From: Acidicapsa ligni
GTDB taxonomy: Bacteria; Acidobacteriota; Terriglobia; Terriglobales; Acidobacteriaceae
Direction: 5' to 3'
DNA: 64,000 bases
NCBI RefSeq assembly: GCF_025685655.1
Contig: NZ_JAGSYG010000002.1
Location: forward strand, 806,001 to 870,000
In this document: in pieces, positions 26,028-35,310 of the stretch
Position numbering within the stretch: the first letter of the stretch is position 1
Layout of the letters: each line of letters opens with the position of its first letter
The notes under the pieces: generated by a model
The model's database searches: none
What the model was told of the DNA's origin: nothing
Seen by the model: the letters and a program-made list of their open reading frames with translations, nothing else
Made by a program: the position numbers and the translations under genes

Positions 26028-27479
26028 TTAGAAGTGGTAGATGAGGTCTGTGGCTAGAGTCAGTTGGCCGTGGAGGTGGCCTTGATCGTAGGCTGGCTGG
26101 TCCCAGGCGTGTTCGTATCGGAGTTCGGGGCGGAGTTGGATGGTGGTGCCTATCCAGTGGCCCCACATGATTGTGTTCTCTGAGTAGCGTGTGGCGTAGC
26201 CGGTGCGCTGGCCTTTTTTGTCGTTGAGAAAATCGGCGCGGAAGGCGAGGAAGTTATGCGGCGATAGCTCCTTTTGCAGGGAGGTGTCGGCGGCGTATTC
26301 GGGGGCGGTGCAGCGCGGTTCCCCGACGAGGCAGAAGGCGGGGTTGGCTCCGGCCTCGGGCTTGATGGGACCGTTGATGCGGGGCACGTCGCGCTCGTAC
26401 ATGTACCAGGTTTCGCTGGCAGCGTGGAGCGACTTTGAGAACTTGTGATACCAGGTGGCGTCGTATTGCTGAATGTTGTTGAAGGCGTATTTGGCGTCGT
26501 TGATTCCGTTGGCGCAGACGTAGAGATTGTCGTTCACCGAGTGGGTGGTGTAGCTGACGCAGGCGGTCAGGGACGGTTTGGCGTCGCGGGTCCAGATGGC
26601 TACGTCGTGGCTGCCGGTGAGCCCGAGTTGAACGAGCCACTGATCGTTGATCTTTGTGGTGGCCAGGATGCCGGTGTCGGTGAAGGGGTCGATGGAGTAG
26701 AGGAGCGAGTGGCTGAAGAGATAGTTGTTGGGTGCGAGCTGGGCTTCGACGCCGGGGATGGAGATGAAGCGGCCGATGCGTATGTCGGTGCCCTGCCCGA
26801 TCTTCGGCAGATAGATATCGAGATATTCGAGGGCGGGGTCGAATCCATATTGGCGATGGAGGTCGAGCCACTGGTGGCTGAAGTAGCCTTTGGCGGTGGT
26901 GAAACGGTAGTCGGCGCCGTAAAGGGCGGTGATGTGGAATCCCCAGTCGATGTGGGCGGTTTGGACGGAGTCAGGCAGGCGCTCGATGTAGAGGACGGCC
27001 TGGCTTAGTTCGAGGCGATTGGCATAGACGTCGTTGGCCTCGGGGGCGTTGGTGCGGGATGAGGAGCTGTAGTTGACGGAGGGTTCGAGCCAGCCGTAGA
27101 TCTTGGTGCGGCTGCTGGCGTTGTTGATCGCGGTGGATAGGGGATAGCTGGCGGTGTCGGGTTCGCCGAGGACGGGCGATCCGCCGTAGGACCAGTCGCT
27201 GTTGGGGAAGGGTGGGGAATCGAGTGGGGATGGGAGGCCGCGGCGGGCTGGTGGCTGTGTTGCCGGGGCTGTTGGATTTGGCGGTGTGGGGTGCCAGTCC
27301 TGGCGATAGTAGTTGGCCCAGCGGGCGAAGAAGTTGGGGTTCGCTGCGGTGGGTTTGGGGGCGTCGGGGAGTGGCTGCTGGGTCGAGGCTGATGCTGAAA
27401 ACAATGAAAATAAGAAGAGGCAGGGGAGCAGGTGCGAGACGTGCTTGATGTATTGGATTTTAGGCATGCGGAGCGGCAT
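26028..27479 (-). CDS. OmpL-like (bbp2 family) outer-membrane beta-barrel porin
   Basis: 483 residues; an in-frame ATG at 27467 is an alternative start. A signal peptide ends near ASAST. A Pro-rich linker follows, then a barrel with alternating aromatic strands: IYGWLEPSVNYSSSS, ANRLELSQAVLYIERLPD, DWGFHITALYGADYRF, DIRIGRFISIPGVEAQLAP and a C-terminal LTLATDLIYHF ending in Phe, as outer-membrane barrels do. These porins probably allow passive solute entry. It stands alone on its strand. Confidence 0.85.
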   Translation of the reverse strand: MPLRMPKIQYIKHVSHLLPCLFLFSLFSASASTQQPLPDAPKPTAANPNFFARWANYYRQDWHPTPPNPTAPATQPPARRGLPSPLDSPPFPNSDWSYGGSPVLGEPDTASYPLSTAINNASSRTKIYGWLEPSVNYSSSSRTNAPEANDVYANRLELSQAVLYIERLPDSVQTAHIDWGFHITALYGADYRFTTAKGYFSHQWLDLHRQYGFDPALEYLDIYLPKIGQGTDIRIGRFISIPGVEAQLAPNNYLFSHSLLYSIDPFTDTGILATTKINDQWLVQLGLTGSHDVAIWTRDAKPSLTACVSYTTHSVNDNLYVCANGINDAKYAFNNIQQYDATWYHKFSKSLHAASETWYMYERDVPRINGPIKPEAGANPAFCLVGEPRCTAPEYAADTSLQKELSPHNFLAFRADFLNDKKGQRTGYATRYSENTIMWGHWIGTTIQLRPELRYEHAWDQPAYDQGHLHGQLTLATDLIYHF

Positions 27480-27565
27480 TATTGCTGGCCTTGGCTGAGT
27501 ATAGGTCTGAAAACCGTAAGGGAGGCGTTAGTTTTCATTTAATGGGTTTCTGTGTGGTGGTGGCT

Positions 27566-27597
27566 AACAGCAGATTCCCTGCGGGAATGACAGCCAG
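27566..27597 (-). repeat. 32-bp palindromic element, inverted copy
   Basis: Exact reverse complement of the copies at 10858 and 10934, about 16.6 kb away. It is followed by GCAACGGCAA-type low complexity, the complement of the TTGCCGTTGC runs at 10.9 kb, so the whole composite has moved or been copied. Confidence 0.85.
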
Positions 27598-27661
27598 AAA
27601 TGCAAAGGCAAGGGCAACAGCTAACAGCAGCAACGGCAAAAGGCAACGGCAACCGCAACGG

Positions 27662-28489
27662 TTACCAGCTGTGGAGCCAGCCTTCTTCTTCGCCTATGTT
27701 TACTTTTGTGCCTAGCAGGTCGGATAGGACGGGGGCGGTCAGGAGTTTTTCGCGGGGGCCGTCGTCCAGGATTCTGCCCTGGCGCATGAGGATGATGCGG
27801 TCGATTTCCGGGGGGATGTCGCCGAGGTGGTGAGTGACCAATACGAGGCCTGTGCCCTGATGCATGAGGCTGCGCATGGTATCGCGGAGGTTGCGCTGGG
27901 CGGCGAGATCGAGGGCGTTCGATGGCTCGTCGAGGAGGAGCTGGCTGGGGCGGTGGACGAGGGCGCGGGCGATCATGATGCGGCGCTTTTCTCCGGCGGA
28001 CATTTCTCCTACGAGCTGGGTGGCCAGGTGGGTTGAGCCGGCTCGGCCCTGGACGCGCTCGATGGCTTCGGCGGCGCGGAGGCGCATTTCTTCGGTGACA
28101 ATGAGGTTGGGCCAGAGGCTGCTGGCGGAGAAGAATCCGGCGATGACGCAATCGAGGCCGCTGGTGAGGGGCGTACGCTGGTCGGAGTGCTTGAAGGGCA
28201 GGTCGGCGGAGACTACTCCGAAGTGCTGGCGGAGCTGGGTGAGATCCCAGCGAGGGCGGCCGAAGATGCTGACTTCCATGCCGGGGACGACGATGGGGTA
28301 GAGTTCGCAAGTCATGGTGCGAATGAGGGTGGATTTGCCGCAGCCGTTGGCGCCGAGGATGGCTACGTGTTCTCCGGTATGGATGGTGAGGTTGATGTCG
28401 TGGAGGACGATGCTTTCGCCAAGGGCTACGTTGACGTTGGTCATCTTGAGGAAGGGGTGCGCGCTGACGGATTTGGTTTCGGGCATCAT
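27662..28489 (-). CDS. ABC transporter ATP-binding protein, orphan
   Basis: 275 residues. Walker A GANGCGKST near 46-54, the atypical signature MSAGEKRRI, Walker B LLLDEP and the switch His in LVTHHLGDIP are all present. The overall form resembles the single-domain YlmA/ModF-like ATPases rather than drug exporters. No permease or binding protein gene is adjacent, so it may serve a distant membrane partner or a non-transport role. A hairpin of the CCCAxxTCT family lies between it and argJ. Confidence 0.88.
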   Translation of the reverse strand: MMPETKSVSAHPFLKMTNVNVALGESIVLHDINLTIHTGEHVAILGANGCGKSTLIRTMTCELYPIVVPGMEVSIFGRPRWDLTQLRQHFGVVSADLPFKHSDQRTPLTSGLDCVIAGFFSASSLWPNLIVTEEMRLRAAEAIERVQGRAGSTHLATQLVGEMSAGEKRRIMIARALVHRPSQLLLDEPSNALDLAAQRNLRDTMRSLMHQGTGLVLVTHHLGDIPPEIDRIILMRQGRILDDGPREKLLTAPVLSDLLGTKVNIGEEEGWLHSW

Positions 28490-28527
28490 CTCATTTGTTA
28501 GAGTAAACGGGATGGTTGGGTGAAATC

Positions 28528-28553
28528 CCGTATCTCAAGAGCGAGACATGGGA
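28528..28553. repeat. CCCAxxTCT hairpin, copy 4
   Basis: Imperfect arms CCCGTATCTC and GAGACATGGG with an AAGAGC loop, in the divergent spacer before argJ. The weakest of the four copies. Confidence 0.5.
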
Positions 28554-28603
28554 TACCCGGATTCGTTGAGTTGGATATTCGGATTTATTGAGGATAGAAC
28601 TTC

Positions 28604-29830
28604 GTGATGAGTGATGTTTCTGGTTTTTTGATTCCGGCGGGGTTTCGGTTTGCGGCTGTGAAAGCTGGACTGAAGGCGAGTGGACGAACGGATTTTTCGG
28701 TGATTGTGGCTGAATCCGCGACGGGCGAGGCGGTGAGTGCTGCTGCGTTGTTTACGGCGAATAAGGTCACGGCCGCCCCGCTGACGGTGGATAAGGCGCA
28801 TCTGCGTGCTACTGGCGGCAAGGTGCGGGTGGTGGCGATCAATGCGGGCAATGCGAATTGCGCTGCGGGGCAGGCGGGACTGGATGCTGCGTATGCGACG
28901 TGCGCTGCTGCGGCGACTGAGTTTGGCTGCATGCCGGAAGAGGTTTTTCCTTCTTCTACGGGAGTTATCGGAGTGCCGCTGCCGGCGCATAAGCTGATTG
29001 CTGCGCTGCCTGCGATAAAGGCTGAGCTGGGCGCGGAGTCGGATCATTTTCAGCAGGTAGCAAGGGCGATTCTGACTACGGATTTAGTGGAGAAGACGGC
29101 GTTTGCGCGAGTGATGGTCGATGGCAGGGAAGTGCGCATTGCCGGTGTGGGCAAGGGCTCGGGGATGATTCATCCTCGGCTTGTGCCTCACGCGACGATG
29201 CTGATGTATCTGCTGACGGATGCGGAGATTGAGCCTGAGGTGTTGCAGACGATGTTGAATGCCGCGGTTGAGGTCAGCTTCAATCGCATCTCGGTCGATG
29301 GCGATACTTCGACGAATGACACGGTATTGCTGCTGGCTTCGGGGCAGAGTGGCGTGCGGATTGAGGCGGGCAATGCGGATTTCCAAGCAACGCTGACCCA
29401 GGTTGCTACTTCGCTGGCGCGGCAGGTGGTTGCGGATGGCGAGGGTGTGACCCATGTTGTCGAGCTGCGCATTCGTGGAGCGAAGAGCGATGCTGATGCC
29501 GTGGTTGTGGCCAAGAGCATTGCGCATTCGCCGCTGGTGAAGACGGCGTGGGCCGGGGCTGATCCTAACTGGGGCAGGCTGATGGCTGCGATTGGTTATT
29601 CAGGTGCGCAGATTGCGCCGGAACAGATCGATATATGGTTTGGCGAGTTGCGTATATGCCGTGATGGTGGGCGCGCGGCGGAGTACGATGAAGCCGCCGC
29701 GCATGCTTATCTGGAGCAGGCTGAGTTCTCAATCACCATTGATCTGCGACAGGGCACGGGTCAATGCGTATTTTGGACGACCGATCTTACGACGGGATAC
29801 GTAAACATCAACACTGCTTACTCGACTTAG
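28604..29830 (+). CDS. argJ: Glutamate N-acetyltransferase / N-acetylglutamate synthase
   Basis: 408 residues from GTG 28604, with GAGGA nine bases upstream; ATG 28607 is an alternative. ArgJ transfers acetyl from N-acetylornithine to glutamate and, in the bifunctional form, makes N-acetylglutamate from acetyl-CoA. The precursor cleaves itself before Thr198 in KGSGMIHPRLVPHATML. Other family marks are INAGNANCAAG, PSSTGVIG, SFNRISVDGDTSTNDT and DPNWGRLMAAIGYSG. Its 3' end overlaps the convergent VanZ-like gene by 102 bases. Confidence 0.96.
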   Translation: MMSDVSGFLIPAGFRFAAVKAGLKASGRTDFSVIVAESATGEAVSAAALFTANKVTAAPLTVDKAHLRATGGKVRVVAINAGNANCAAGQAGLDAAYATCAAAATEFGCMPEEVFPSSTGVIGVPLPAHKLIAALPAIKAELGAESDHFQQVARAILTTDLVEKTAFARVMVDGREVRIAGVGKGSGMIHPRLVPHATMLMYLLTDAEIEPEVLQTMLNAAVEVSFNRISVDGDTSTNDTVLLLASGQSGVRIEAGNADFQATLTQVATSLARQVVADGEGVTHVVELRIRGAKSDADAVVVAKSIAHSPLVKTAWAGADPNWGRLMAAIGYSGAQIAPEQIDIWFGELRICRDGGRAAEYDEAAAHAYLEQAEFSITIDLRQGTGQCVFWTTDLTTGYVNINTAYST

Positions 29831-30580
29831 TTTGCGGAGTTGTCTGGGACGCGCGTCGGGATGCATGGCGGCTGAGAACTGGCGCATTGCTTTGCGCCCT
29901 GCCTGCGAGATGAGGAACATGCTGCGGGACGACCTGAGCAATCTGGGCGCGCTGGAAGAACCAGGCGCATTGATTGGACTGGACAAGCTGATTGGGCGTC
30001 CAGCGCTCTCGGGACGTGTGGTGTTGTCTGCCGTGCGTCCCGATGATGCGCCGGAGGATGCGTACATGGAGTACAGCGCTACTGCCCCCAGGATCAGAAA
30101 CAGAGCGGTTTGAAATATCATTGCGCCGGTTGAGTCCAGAACCACGTCGGAGAACAGGCCGGTGCGGTTCGGCAGAAAGAAGTGCTGATGGATTTCATCG
30201 GCACTGGCGACTAGAAAAGTTGCGTAGATAGCGAGCCAATGACTGGCAAGGCCGCGCTTGAATTTGCTGGCGGTGTTGCGCAGGGTGAGCCAGAAACCGC
30301 GAAAGCATACGAGCGAGAGAATGCCGTATCCACTGAAGTGGCCTGCCTTGCGAATCTCATGATGGACGATGCTCCAGTTACGGGCAAAGGTCTCTCCGGT
30401 AAGAGCCTGCGAAATGGCGCGCAGTGGGCCGGATGTGTGGTCGGTGCCGAAGGTCGCTGTGGACTCGATGGCGAAGACGCATGCGCAGAGCATGACTGGG
30501 AGCCAGGCCTGAAAGAGTGTAGACCACCGTGTTTCTGTGGACTGGTAGGAATTTGAGAACATGATGGGAGCGGTGGACAT
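29729..30580 (-). CDS. VanZ-like membrane protein
   Basis: 283 residues from ATG 30580, with AGGAG eleven bases upstream. Four hydrophobic segments and the VanZ signatures (FARNWSIVHHEIRKAGHFSGYG, split around the His-Lys-His region, and SADEIHQHFFLPNRTGLFSD) are seen in the first 180 residues. The last 100 residues are Ser/Arg-rich without pattern. The final 34 codons overlap argJ in antisense, so the natural C-terminus may be ragged. VanZ relatives are linked to glycopeptide tolerance and cell-surface processes; the function here is unknown. Confidence 0.8.
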   Translation of the reverse strand: MSTAPIMFSNSYQSTETRWSTLFQAWLPVMLCACVFAIESTATFGTDHTSGPLRAISQALTGETFARNWSIVHHEIRKAGHFSGYGILSLVCFRGFWLTLRNTASKFKRGLASHWLAIYATFLVASADEIHQHFFLPNRTGLFSDVVLDSTGAMIFQTALFLILGAVALYSMYASSGASSGRTADNTTRPESAGRPISLSSPINAPGSSSAPRLLRSSRSMFLISQAGRKAMRQFSAAMHPDARPRQLRKLSRVSSVDVYVSRRKIGRPKYALTRALSQINGD

Positions 30581-31079
30581 GATGTTCGATTCTCCTGAGG
30601 ATCAATCGATAGTTCGCAGCGTTATGAGCATCGATTGATCGAAATTAACGTTCTTCCCCCAGGAGTAAAGCAAGCAGCGGGCCAATCTGTAAGTCGTTGA
30701 TATATTTACGATCTAATCTCTATTTAGATTTTCTATCTCAGGAATTATCCACATGGCAATGTAATTTTTACCGAAATGGAAGATATTGCAGGCGAGCGGC
30801 TTTTCTGATCTGTCGGGCACATTTCAGGAGGTCTGCGGCGCGCGGTTCTACAGCAAAAATCGGGCATTTACCGTATTACGGCATTGGTACCAGAATGCGA
30901 GTTGCCTATCCTGCCCCTGATCATGCAAATTGAGAGTGGGAGTTTTCGCGGAATTCTGCGGGACAGCGTGAACTCAACGGGCTGCGTATTGGGCCGTTTA
31001 GCAATCGAACTTTGGTCCGTCTGGAACACTGCAAAAGTTCATCGCTTCTACAATCAGAACAGTTGAGGTTAGGGAAACT
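30581..31079. other. AT-rich region upstream of the pyruvate dehydrogenase genes
   Basis: About 500 bases; 30690-30780 is the most AT-rich stretch nearby. It includes TTATCCACA (30744-30752), a consensus DnaA box, as a single copy. Two short frames (30697, 30884) lack ribosome sites. It probably holds the pdhA promoter. Confidence 0.45.
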
Positions 31080-32156
31080 ATGGCTACCAAGGTGAAAGAG
31101 CCAGTCGAAACGCCTGCGGCGACGAATGGTTCTGCAAATGGATCGAGCTTGATCAGCAATGACAAGCTGCGACAGTTGTATGCGACGATGCTGAAGTGCC
31201 GCACTCTGGAAGAGCGTGCACGGGTTCTGTTCAAGCAGAGCAAGTTCACTGGTAACTACTATGCTGCGGTGGGTCAGGAAGCTGCGGCAGTAGGCATGGC
31301 TATCGATCTGCGCGTGGAAGATACGATCGGGCCTTCGCATCGTGACTTCATTACTGGATTTATCAAGGGCGCGCCGCTGGACAAGATGCTTTGCCATCTT
31401 TATGCGCGCGGTAACAGCCCGGACAAGGGACGTTCTTCGCCAGCGCACTTTGGATATCAGCCGCTGAATGTGATTACTCCTGCTTCGACGATTGCGGCGC
31501 AGTTGAACATTGCTACGGGCGTTGCGTTGGCGAACAAGATGAAGAAGAACGATAACATCGCCGTGGCTTTCTCGGGCGATGGTTCTACTTCGCTTGGCTT
31601 CTGGCATGAGGCGCTGAACTTTGCCGGTGTGCATGATCTGCCGATCGTGTTTGTCTGCCAGAACAATCTGTGGGCAGAGTCAGTGAATCTGCAGTTCCAG
31701 ACGAAGGTGCCGGACATCAGCGTGAAGGCGCAGGCATACGGTTTCCCAGGCATCACGGTGGATGGCAACGATGTGGTTGCTGTTTATCGCGTGGCCCAGG
31801 AAGCGATTGCGCGGGCGCGGCGTGGACAGGGTCCGACGCTGATTGAGTGCAAGACGTATCGCTGGTATGGGCACTCGGAGATCGATCCTGCGAAGTATCG
31901 CGATCCGGAAGAGGTTGAGCGCTGGAAGGCGAAGGATCCGATTGCCAATATGGAGAAGTATCTGACGGGCAAGAAGCTCTTTACTCCGGAGTGGAAGCAG
32001 GAGATTGTCGACGGCTTCAACAAGGAGCTGGATGCGGCTATCGAGATTGCGGACAAGTCGGCGTTGCCTGAGGGCATTGAGGCGTTGGATCATGTGTTCT
32101 CGTTTGATATTCGGGATCGCGTGCTGAATCCGAAGACTTATACGCCGAGTTACTAA
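31080..32156 (+). CDS. pdhA: Pyruvate dehydrogenase E1 component, alpha subunit
   Basis: 358 residues; TTAGGGAAACT precedes the ATG. A 30-residue Ala/Thr-rich leader is followed by the E1-alpha core. YYAAVGQEAAAVGMA, GPSHRDFITGF and the thiamine-diphosphate motif GDGSTSLGFWHEALNFA to QNNLWAESV are visible, with YRWYGHSEIDPAKYR near the C-terminus, where Ser phosphorylation loops occur in related enzymes. With the beta subunit it decarboxylates pyruvate or a branched-chain 2-oxoacid. The E2 and E3 genes are not in the window, so substrate choice is open. Confidence 0.92.
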   Translation: MATKVKEPVETPAATNGSANGSSLISNDKLRQLYATMLKCRTLEERARVLFKQSKFTGNYYAAVGQEAAAVGMAIDLRVEDTIGPSHRDFITGFIKGAPLDKMLCHLYARGNSPDKGRSSPAHFGYQPLNVITPASTIAAQLNIATGVALANKMKKNDNIAVAFSGDGSTSLGFWHEALNFAGVHDLPIVFVCQNNLWAESVNLQFQTKVPDISVKAQAYGFPGITVDGNDVVAVYRVAQEAIARARRGQGPTLIECKTYRWYGHSEIDPAKYRDPEEVERWKAKDPIANMEKYLTGKKLFTPEWKQEIVDGFNKELDAAIEIADKSALPEGIEALDHVFSFDIRDRVLNPKTYTPSY

Positions 32157-32310
32157 GCAGGATTATTCGGAAGGGTTATTTTTCCGAGTATTCCCTCTGG
32201 GGCTGAAGCCTAATTGCTTTTGTCGTATGGATGGCGCGGTTGAGGCCGCGCCCTTTCAAAGCGCGAAGGTAAACAGTGATAGTTAACGTCGAGATTGGAT
32301 TGGAAGAACA

Positions 32311-33300
32311 ATGGCACTTGTGACATATATCAGCGCTATTACGGAAGCGCTGCAGGAAGAGATGCGGCGCGATGAGCGCGTGTTCATTATCGGCGAGGAT
32401 GTTGGCGTCGAGGGTGGCGTGTTCAAGGCTACCAAGGGTCTGTATGAAGAGTTTGGCGCGGATCGTGTGATTGATTCACCGCTGGCTGAGGGCGTTATTG
32501 TTTCGGCCTCTATTGGCGCGGCCCTGGCTGGTTTGAAGCCGGTGCCGGAGATTCAGTTCTCCGACTTCATTACGCCTGCGATGGATGCGTTGACACAGCA
32601 GGCTGCGAAGCTGCGTTATCGCTCGGGCGGTACGCAGACATGCCCGCTGACGTTGCGCGTTTGCTATGGCGGCGGTGTGGGCGGCGGACTCTATCACTCG
32701 CAGACCAACACGACCTGGTTTGCGCATGAGCCGGGCCTAATTGTGGTTGCTCCGGGCACGGTGGCGGACGCAAAGGGCATGCTGAAGGCGGCTATTCGTC
32801 AGGACGATCCAGTTATCTACTTCGAGCATAAGAAGCTTTATCGTTCGATCAAGGAAGATTTGCCTGATGGCGATGATTTCGTCACAGATTTGTTCAAGGC
32901 TGCGATTCGCCGGCCAGGTAAGGATCTGACGCTTGTGACTTATGGCTGGACGTTGCAGCTTTCGTTGCAGGCGGCGGAGAAGATTCATGCGGAGACAGGC
33001 GCGGAGATTGAGGTTGTCGATCTGCGTATTCTGAATCCTCTGGATAAGGACACTTTTCTTGAGTCGCTCGCGAAGACAGGCAAGATGCTGATCGTGCACG
33101 AAGATCACCGCACGCTGGGCATTGGCGCTGAGATCTCGGCGATTGCAGCGGAGCAGGCGTTTGATTGCCTCGATGCTCCGATTGTGCGCTTGACTGCTCC
33201 TGATGTGCCTGCGATTCCATTCTCGGCGCCGCTGGAGAAGTTTTATCTGCCTTCGGTGGATAAGATCGTTGAAGCTGCGACGAAGCTATTGAATTACTAG
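32311..33300 (+). CDS. pdhB: Pyruvate dehydrogenase E1 component, beta subunit
   Basis: 329 residues, normal length. Family marks are VFIIGEDVGVEGGVFKATKG, DSPLAEGVIVSASIGAALAG, QFSDFITPAMDALTQQAAKL, LRVCYGGGVGGGLYHSQ and the C-terminal transketolase domain (DLRILNPLDKDT, MLIVHEDHRTLG). It pairs with PdhA to form the alpha2beta2 thiamine-dependent E1. A 154-base spacer with a GGCGCGG/CCGCGCC stem separates the two genes, and a terminator follows. Confidence 0.93.
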   Translation: MALVTYISAITEALQEEMRRDERVFIIGEDVGVEGGVFKATKGLYEEFGADRVIDSPLAEGVIVSASIGAALAGLKPVPEIQFSDFITPAMDALTQQAAKLRYRSGGTQTCPLTLRVCYGGGVGGGLYHSQTNTTWFAHEPGLIVVAPGTVADAKGMLKAAIRQDDPVIYFEHKKLYRSIKEDLPDGDDFVTDLFKAAIRRPGKDLTLVTYGWTLQLSLQAAEKIHAETGAEIEVVDLRILNPLDKDTFLESLAKTGKMLIVHEDHRTLGIGAEISAIAAEQAFDCLDAPIVRLTAPDVPAIPFSAPLEKFYLPSVDKIVEAATKLLNY

Positions 33301-33322
33301 TTGTTTGATGTATCGTTTTGCT

Positions 33323-33351
33323 CAATGCCCTTCCGGTCTGGAAGGGCATTG
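33323..33351 (+). terminator. Terminator-like hairpin after pdhB
   Basis: A perfect 12-bp stem, CAATGCCCTTCC / GGAAGGGCATTG, with a GGTCT loop, 22 bases after the pdhB stop. The following bases are not a clean T-run. Confidence 0.75.
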
Positions 33352-33392
33352 TCGCATTGACCCTGCCGAGTGCGCTTCAGTACAGTTAGAGA

Positions 33393-35207
33393 ATGAGTAT
33401 CTTCTGTAGCAGGTCACACGCCTTCGCGATTTCTTCTATCGTGACTTCTCCTGTGGTTTCCAGCGTTTTGATAGCGGCTGGATTGGTTTTGTCACTGGGG
33501 GCTGTGCCGATGCTGGCTGAGGCTCCGGCGAGTGGGCAGATTCATGCGAGTGATTTGCGGGAGCCGGTTGCTCCCTGCAGGGCTTCGGTGATGGGCTCGC
33601 CATATATTAACGTGGATAGCTGGATGTATCCTGCGCTGCTGCGGCTTTATTCTCTGGGGTATCTGGACACTGCATTCCTGGGGCTGCGGCCGTGGACGCG
33701 GCTGAGCGTTATTCATATGCTGGAGGATACTTCGGCGAAGCTGGAAGATGCGCCTGAGTCGTCGGCTACCGATGAGGCGCGTGGTCTCTATGATGCTTTA
33801 TGGCATGAGCTGAATGTCGATGCATCGGGGCCTTGTTTTCAGCGTCACGGACAGATTCGTCTTGAGTCGACTTACACTGTAGCTCGCGGTATCTCAGGGA
33901 CTCCGCTGCATGATAGCTATCACCTGGGCGAGACGGTAATCAACGATTACGGTCGTCCGATTGAAGGTGGATTCAATAGTTATTCGGGCGGCAGCGGATA
34001 TGCGACTGCTGGCCCGTTCACGCTTTATCTTCGTGGCGAGTTTCAATATGCGCCGTCGGGGCCTGGATACTCGCAGGCGCTGTTTGACAGCCTTTCGATG
34101 CGGGATGAGATTCCGGTTGCGACGAATCCTGTTCAGGCGACGATTCCTCTTGGGCCGATTGATACCAAGACCAATGCACGGCTGATGGAAGGTTATGTCT
34201 CTGCGCATCTAGTGGGACATGAAATTTCATTTGGAAAGAGCGATGCCTGGATGGGACCGGGGCAGGGTGGCGCGTTTGCTTATTCAAACAATGCTGAGAA
34301 CATCTATTCGTTCCGCATCAATCGCGTAGAGCCGCTGTATGTCCCACTGCTTTCGCGGCTGACGGGGCCGTTCCGCTATGACTTCATGGTGGGGTCATTG
34401 AAGGGACATACGTTCTACAACGATCCGTGGATGCATGTGGAGAAGATCAGTTTCAAGCCGACGCCGGATTTGGAATTTGGCTTTGAGCGCAGCGTAATCT
34501 GGGGTGGCAAGGGACATGTGCCGATCACGATTCACTCATTCCTGAAGAGCTTCTTCAGCTTGCAGAATGTGACGGCGGCGGAGAAGCAATCGCGGAACGA
34601 TCCGGGAGCGCGTTTCGGGGCGTTCGATATGACGTACCGTTTGCCGTATCTGCGCAACTGGCTTACGTTCTATACGGACTCCGATGCGCATGATGATGTT
34701 TCGCCGATCTCGGCGCCACGTCGTGCGGCGATTCGTCCAGGACTGTTTTTGTCGCATGTGCCGGGGCTTCCCAAGTTGGATCTTCGCGGTGAAGCGGGCA
34801 TGACGGATCAGTCTACTTCGCGCAGCATGCAGGGTGCATTCACTTACTACGAGGGCGAGCAGCCGCAGGGCTACACCAATGCAGGCCAGATCATGGGCGA
34901 CTGGATGGGGCGCGAGGCCAAGGGTGGCCAGGCGTGGGCTACGTGGCATCTGAGCGGTAATGAGTGGGTCCAGGTTAGCTGGCGCGGACAGAAGGCTGCG
35001 AAGGATTTCATCATCGGCGGTACGACGATCAATGATTTCAGCGGGCAGGTGGTAAAGCGATTTGCACGTGACCTGGAACTGAATGCCAACTTCAGCTATG
35101 AGGGTTATAAGGCTCCGGTTGGTGGATTGTATCTTCCAGGCAAGCAGACGGTGACTACGACTACATTTCAATTGACGTGGTATCCGGAGCGTAAGACCAG
35201 CTTCTAA
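33393..35207 (+). CDS. Wzi-family outer-membrane capsule assembly protein
   Basis: 604 residues. A signal peptide near residues 20-45 is followed by an N-terminal helical segment (SPYINVDSWMYPALLRLYSL, WTRLSVIHMLED). The Wzi-type barrel has YATAGPFTLYLRGEFQYAPS, GHEISFGKSDAWMGPG, FERSVIWGGKGHVPIT, FGAFDMTYRLPYLRNWLTFY and a terminal FQLTWYPER. In enterobacteria Wzi anchors capsular polysaccharide; acidobacterial members are abundant and uncharacterised. No capsule synthesis genes flank it here. Confidence 0.87.
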   Translation: MSIFCSRSHAFAISSIVTSPVVSSVLIAAGLVLSLGAVPMLAEAPASGQIHASDLREPVAPCRASVMGSPYINVDSWMYPALLRLYSLGYLDTAFLGLRPWTRLSVIHMLEDTSAKLEDAPESSATDEARGLYDALWHELNVDASGPCFQRHGQIRLESTYTVARGISGTPLHDSYHLGETVINDYGRPIEGGFNSYSGGSGYATAGPFTLYLRGEFQYAPSGPGYSQALFDSLSMRDEIPVATNPVQATIPLGPIDTKTNARLMEGYVSAHLVGHEISFGKSDAWMGPGQGGAFAYSNNAENIYSFRINRVEPLYVPLLSRLTGPFRYDFMVGSLKGHTFYNDPWMHVEKISFKPTPDLEFGFERSVIWGGKGHVPITIHSFLKSFFSLQNVTAAEKQSRNDPGARFGAFDMTYRLPYLRNWLTFYTDSDAHDDVSPISAPRRAAIRPGLFLSHVPGLPKLDLRGEAGMTDQSTSRSMQGAFTYYEGEQPQGYTNAGQIMGDWMGREAKGGQAWATWHLSGNEWVQVSWRGQKAAKDFIIGGTTINDFSGQVVKRFARDLELNANFSYEGYKAPVGGLYLPGKQTVTTTTFQLTWYPERKTSF

Positions 35208-35270
35208 CTCTGTATCTTTGGCTGCAAGTATAGATAACTATTGGAAGCGCTTTTTGAAGTGTTATACCGG

Positions 35271-35301
35271 CAGGGGCATCGTATGGCGATGCCCCTGTTT
35301 T
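35271..35301 (+). terminator. Terminator after the Wzi-like gene
   Basis: An 11-bp perfect stem, CAGGGGCATCG / CGATGCCCCTG, with a TATGG loop and TTTTA after it. It lies between convergent stops at 35207 and 35311. Confidence 0.88.
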
Positions 35302-35310
35302 ATTGGCCAA

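Noticed and set aside
30744..30752. Single consensus DnaA box TTATCCACA in an AT-rich spacer
   Set aside because: One 9-mer is expected about once per 130 kb per strand, so about half a copy by chance in this window. No cluster of boxes and no dnaA, dnaN or gidA genes are present.
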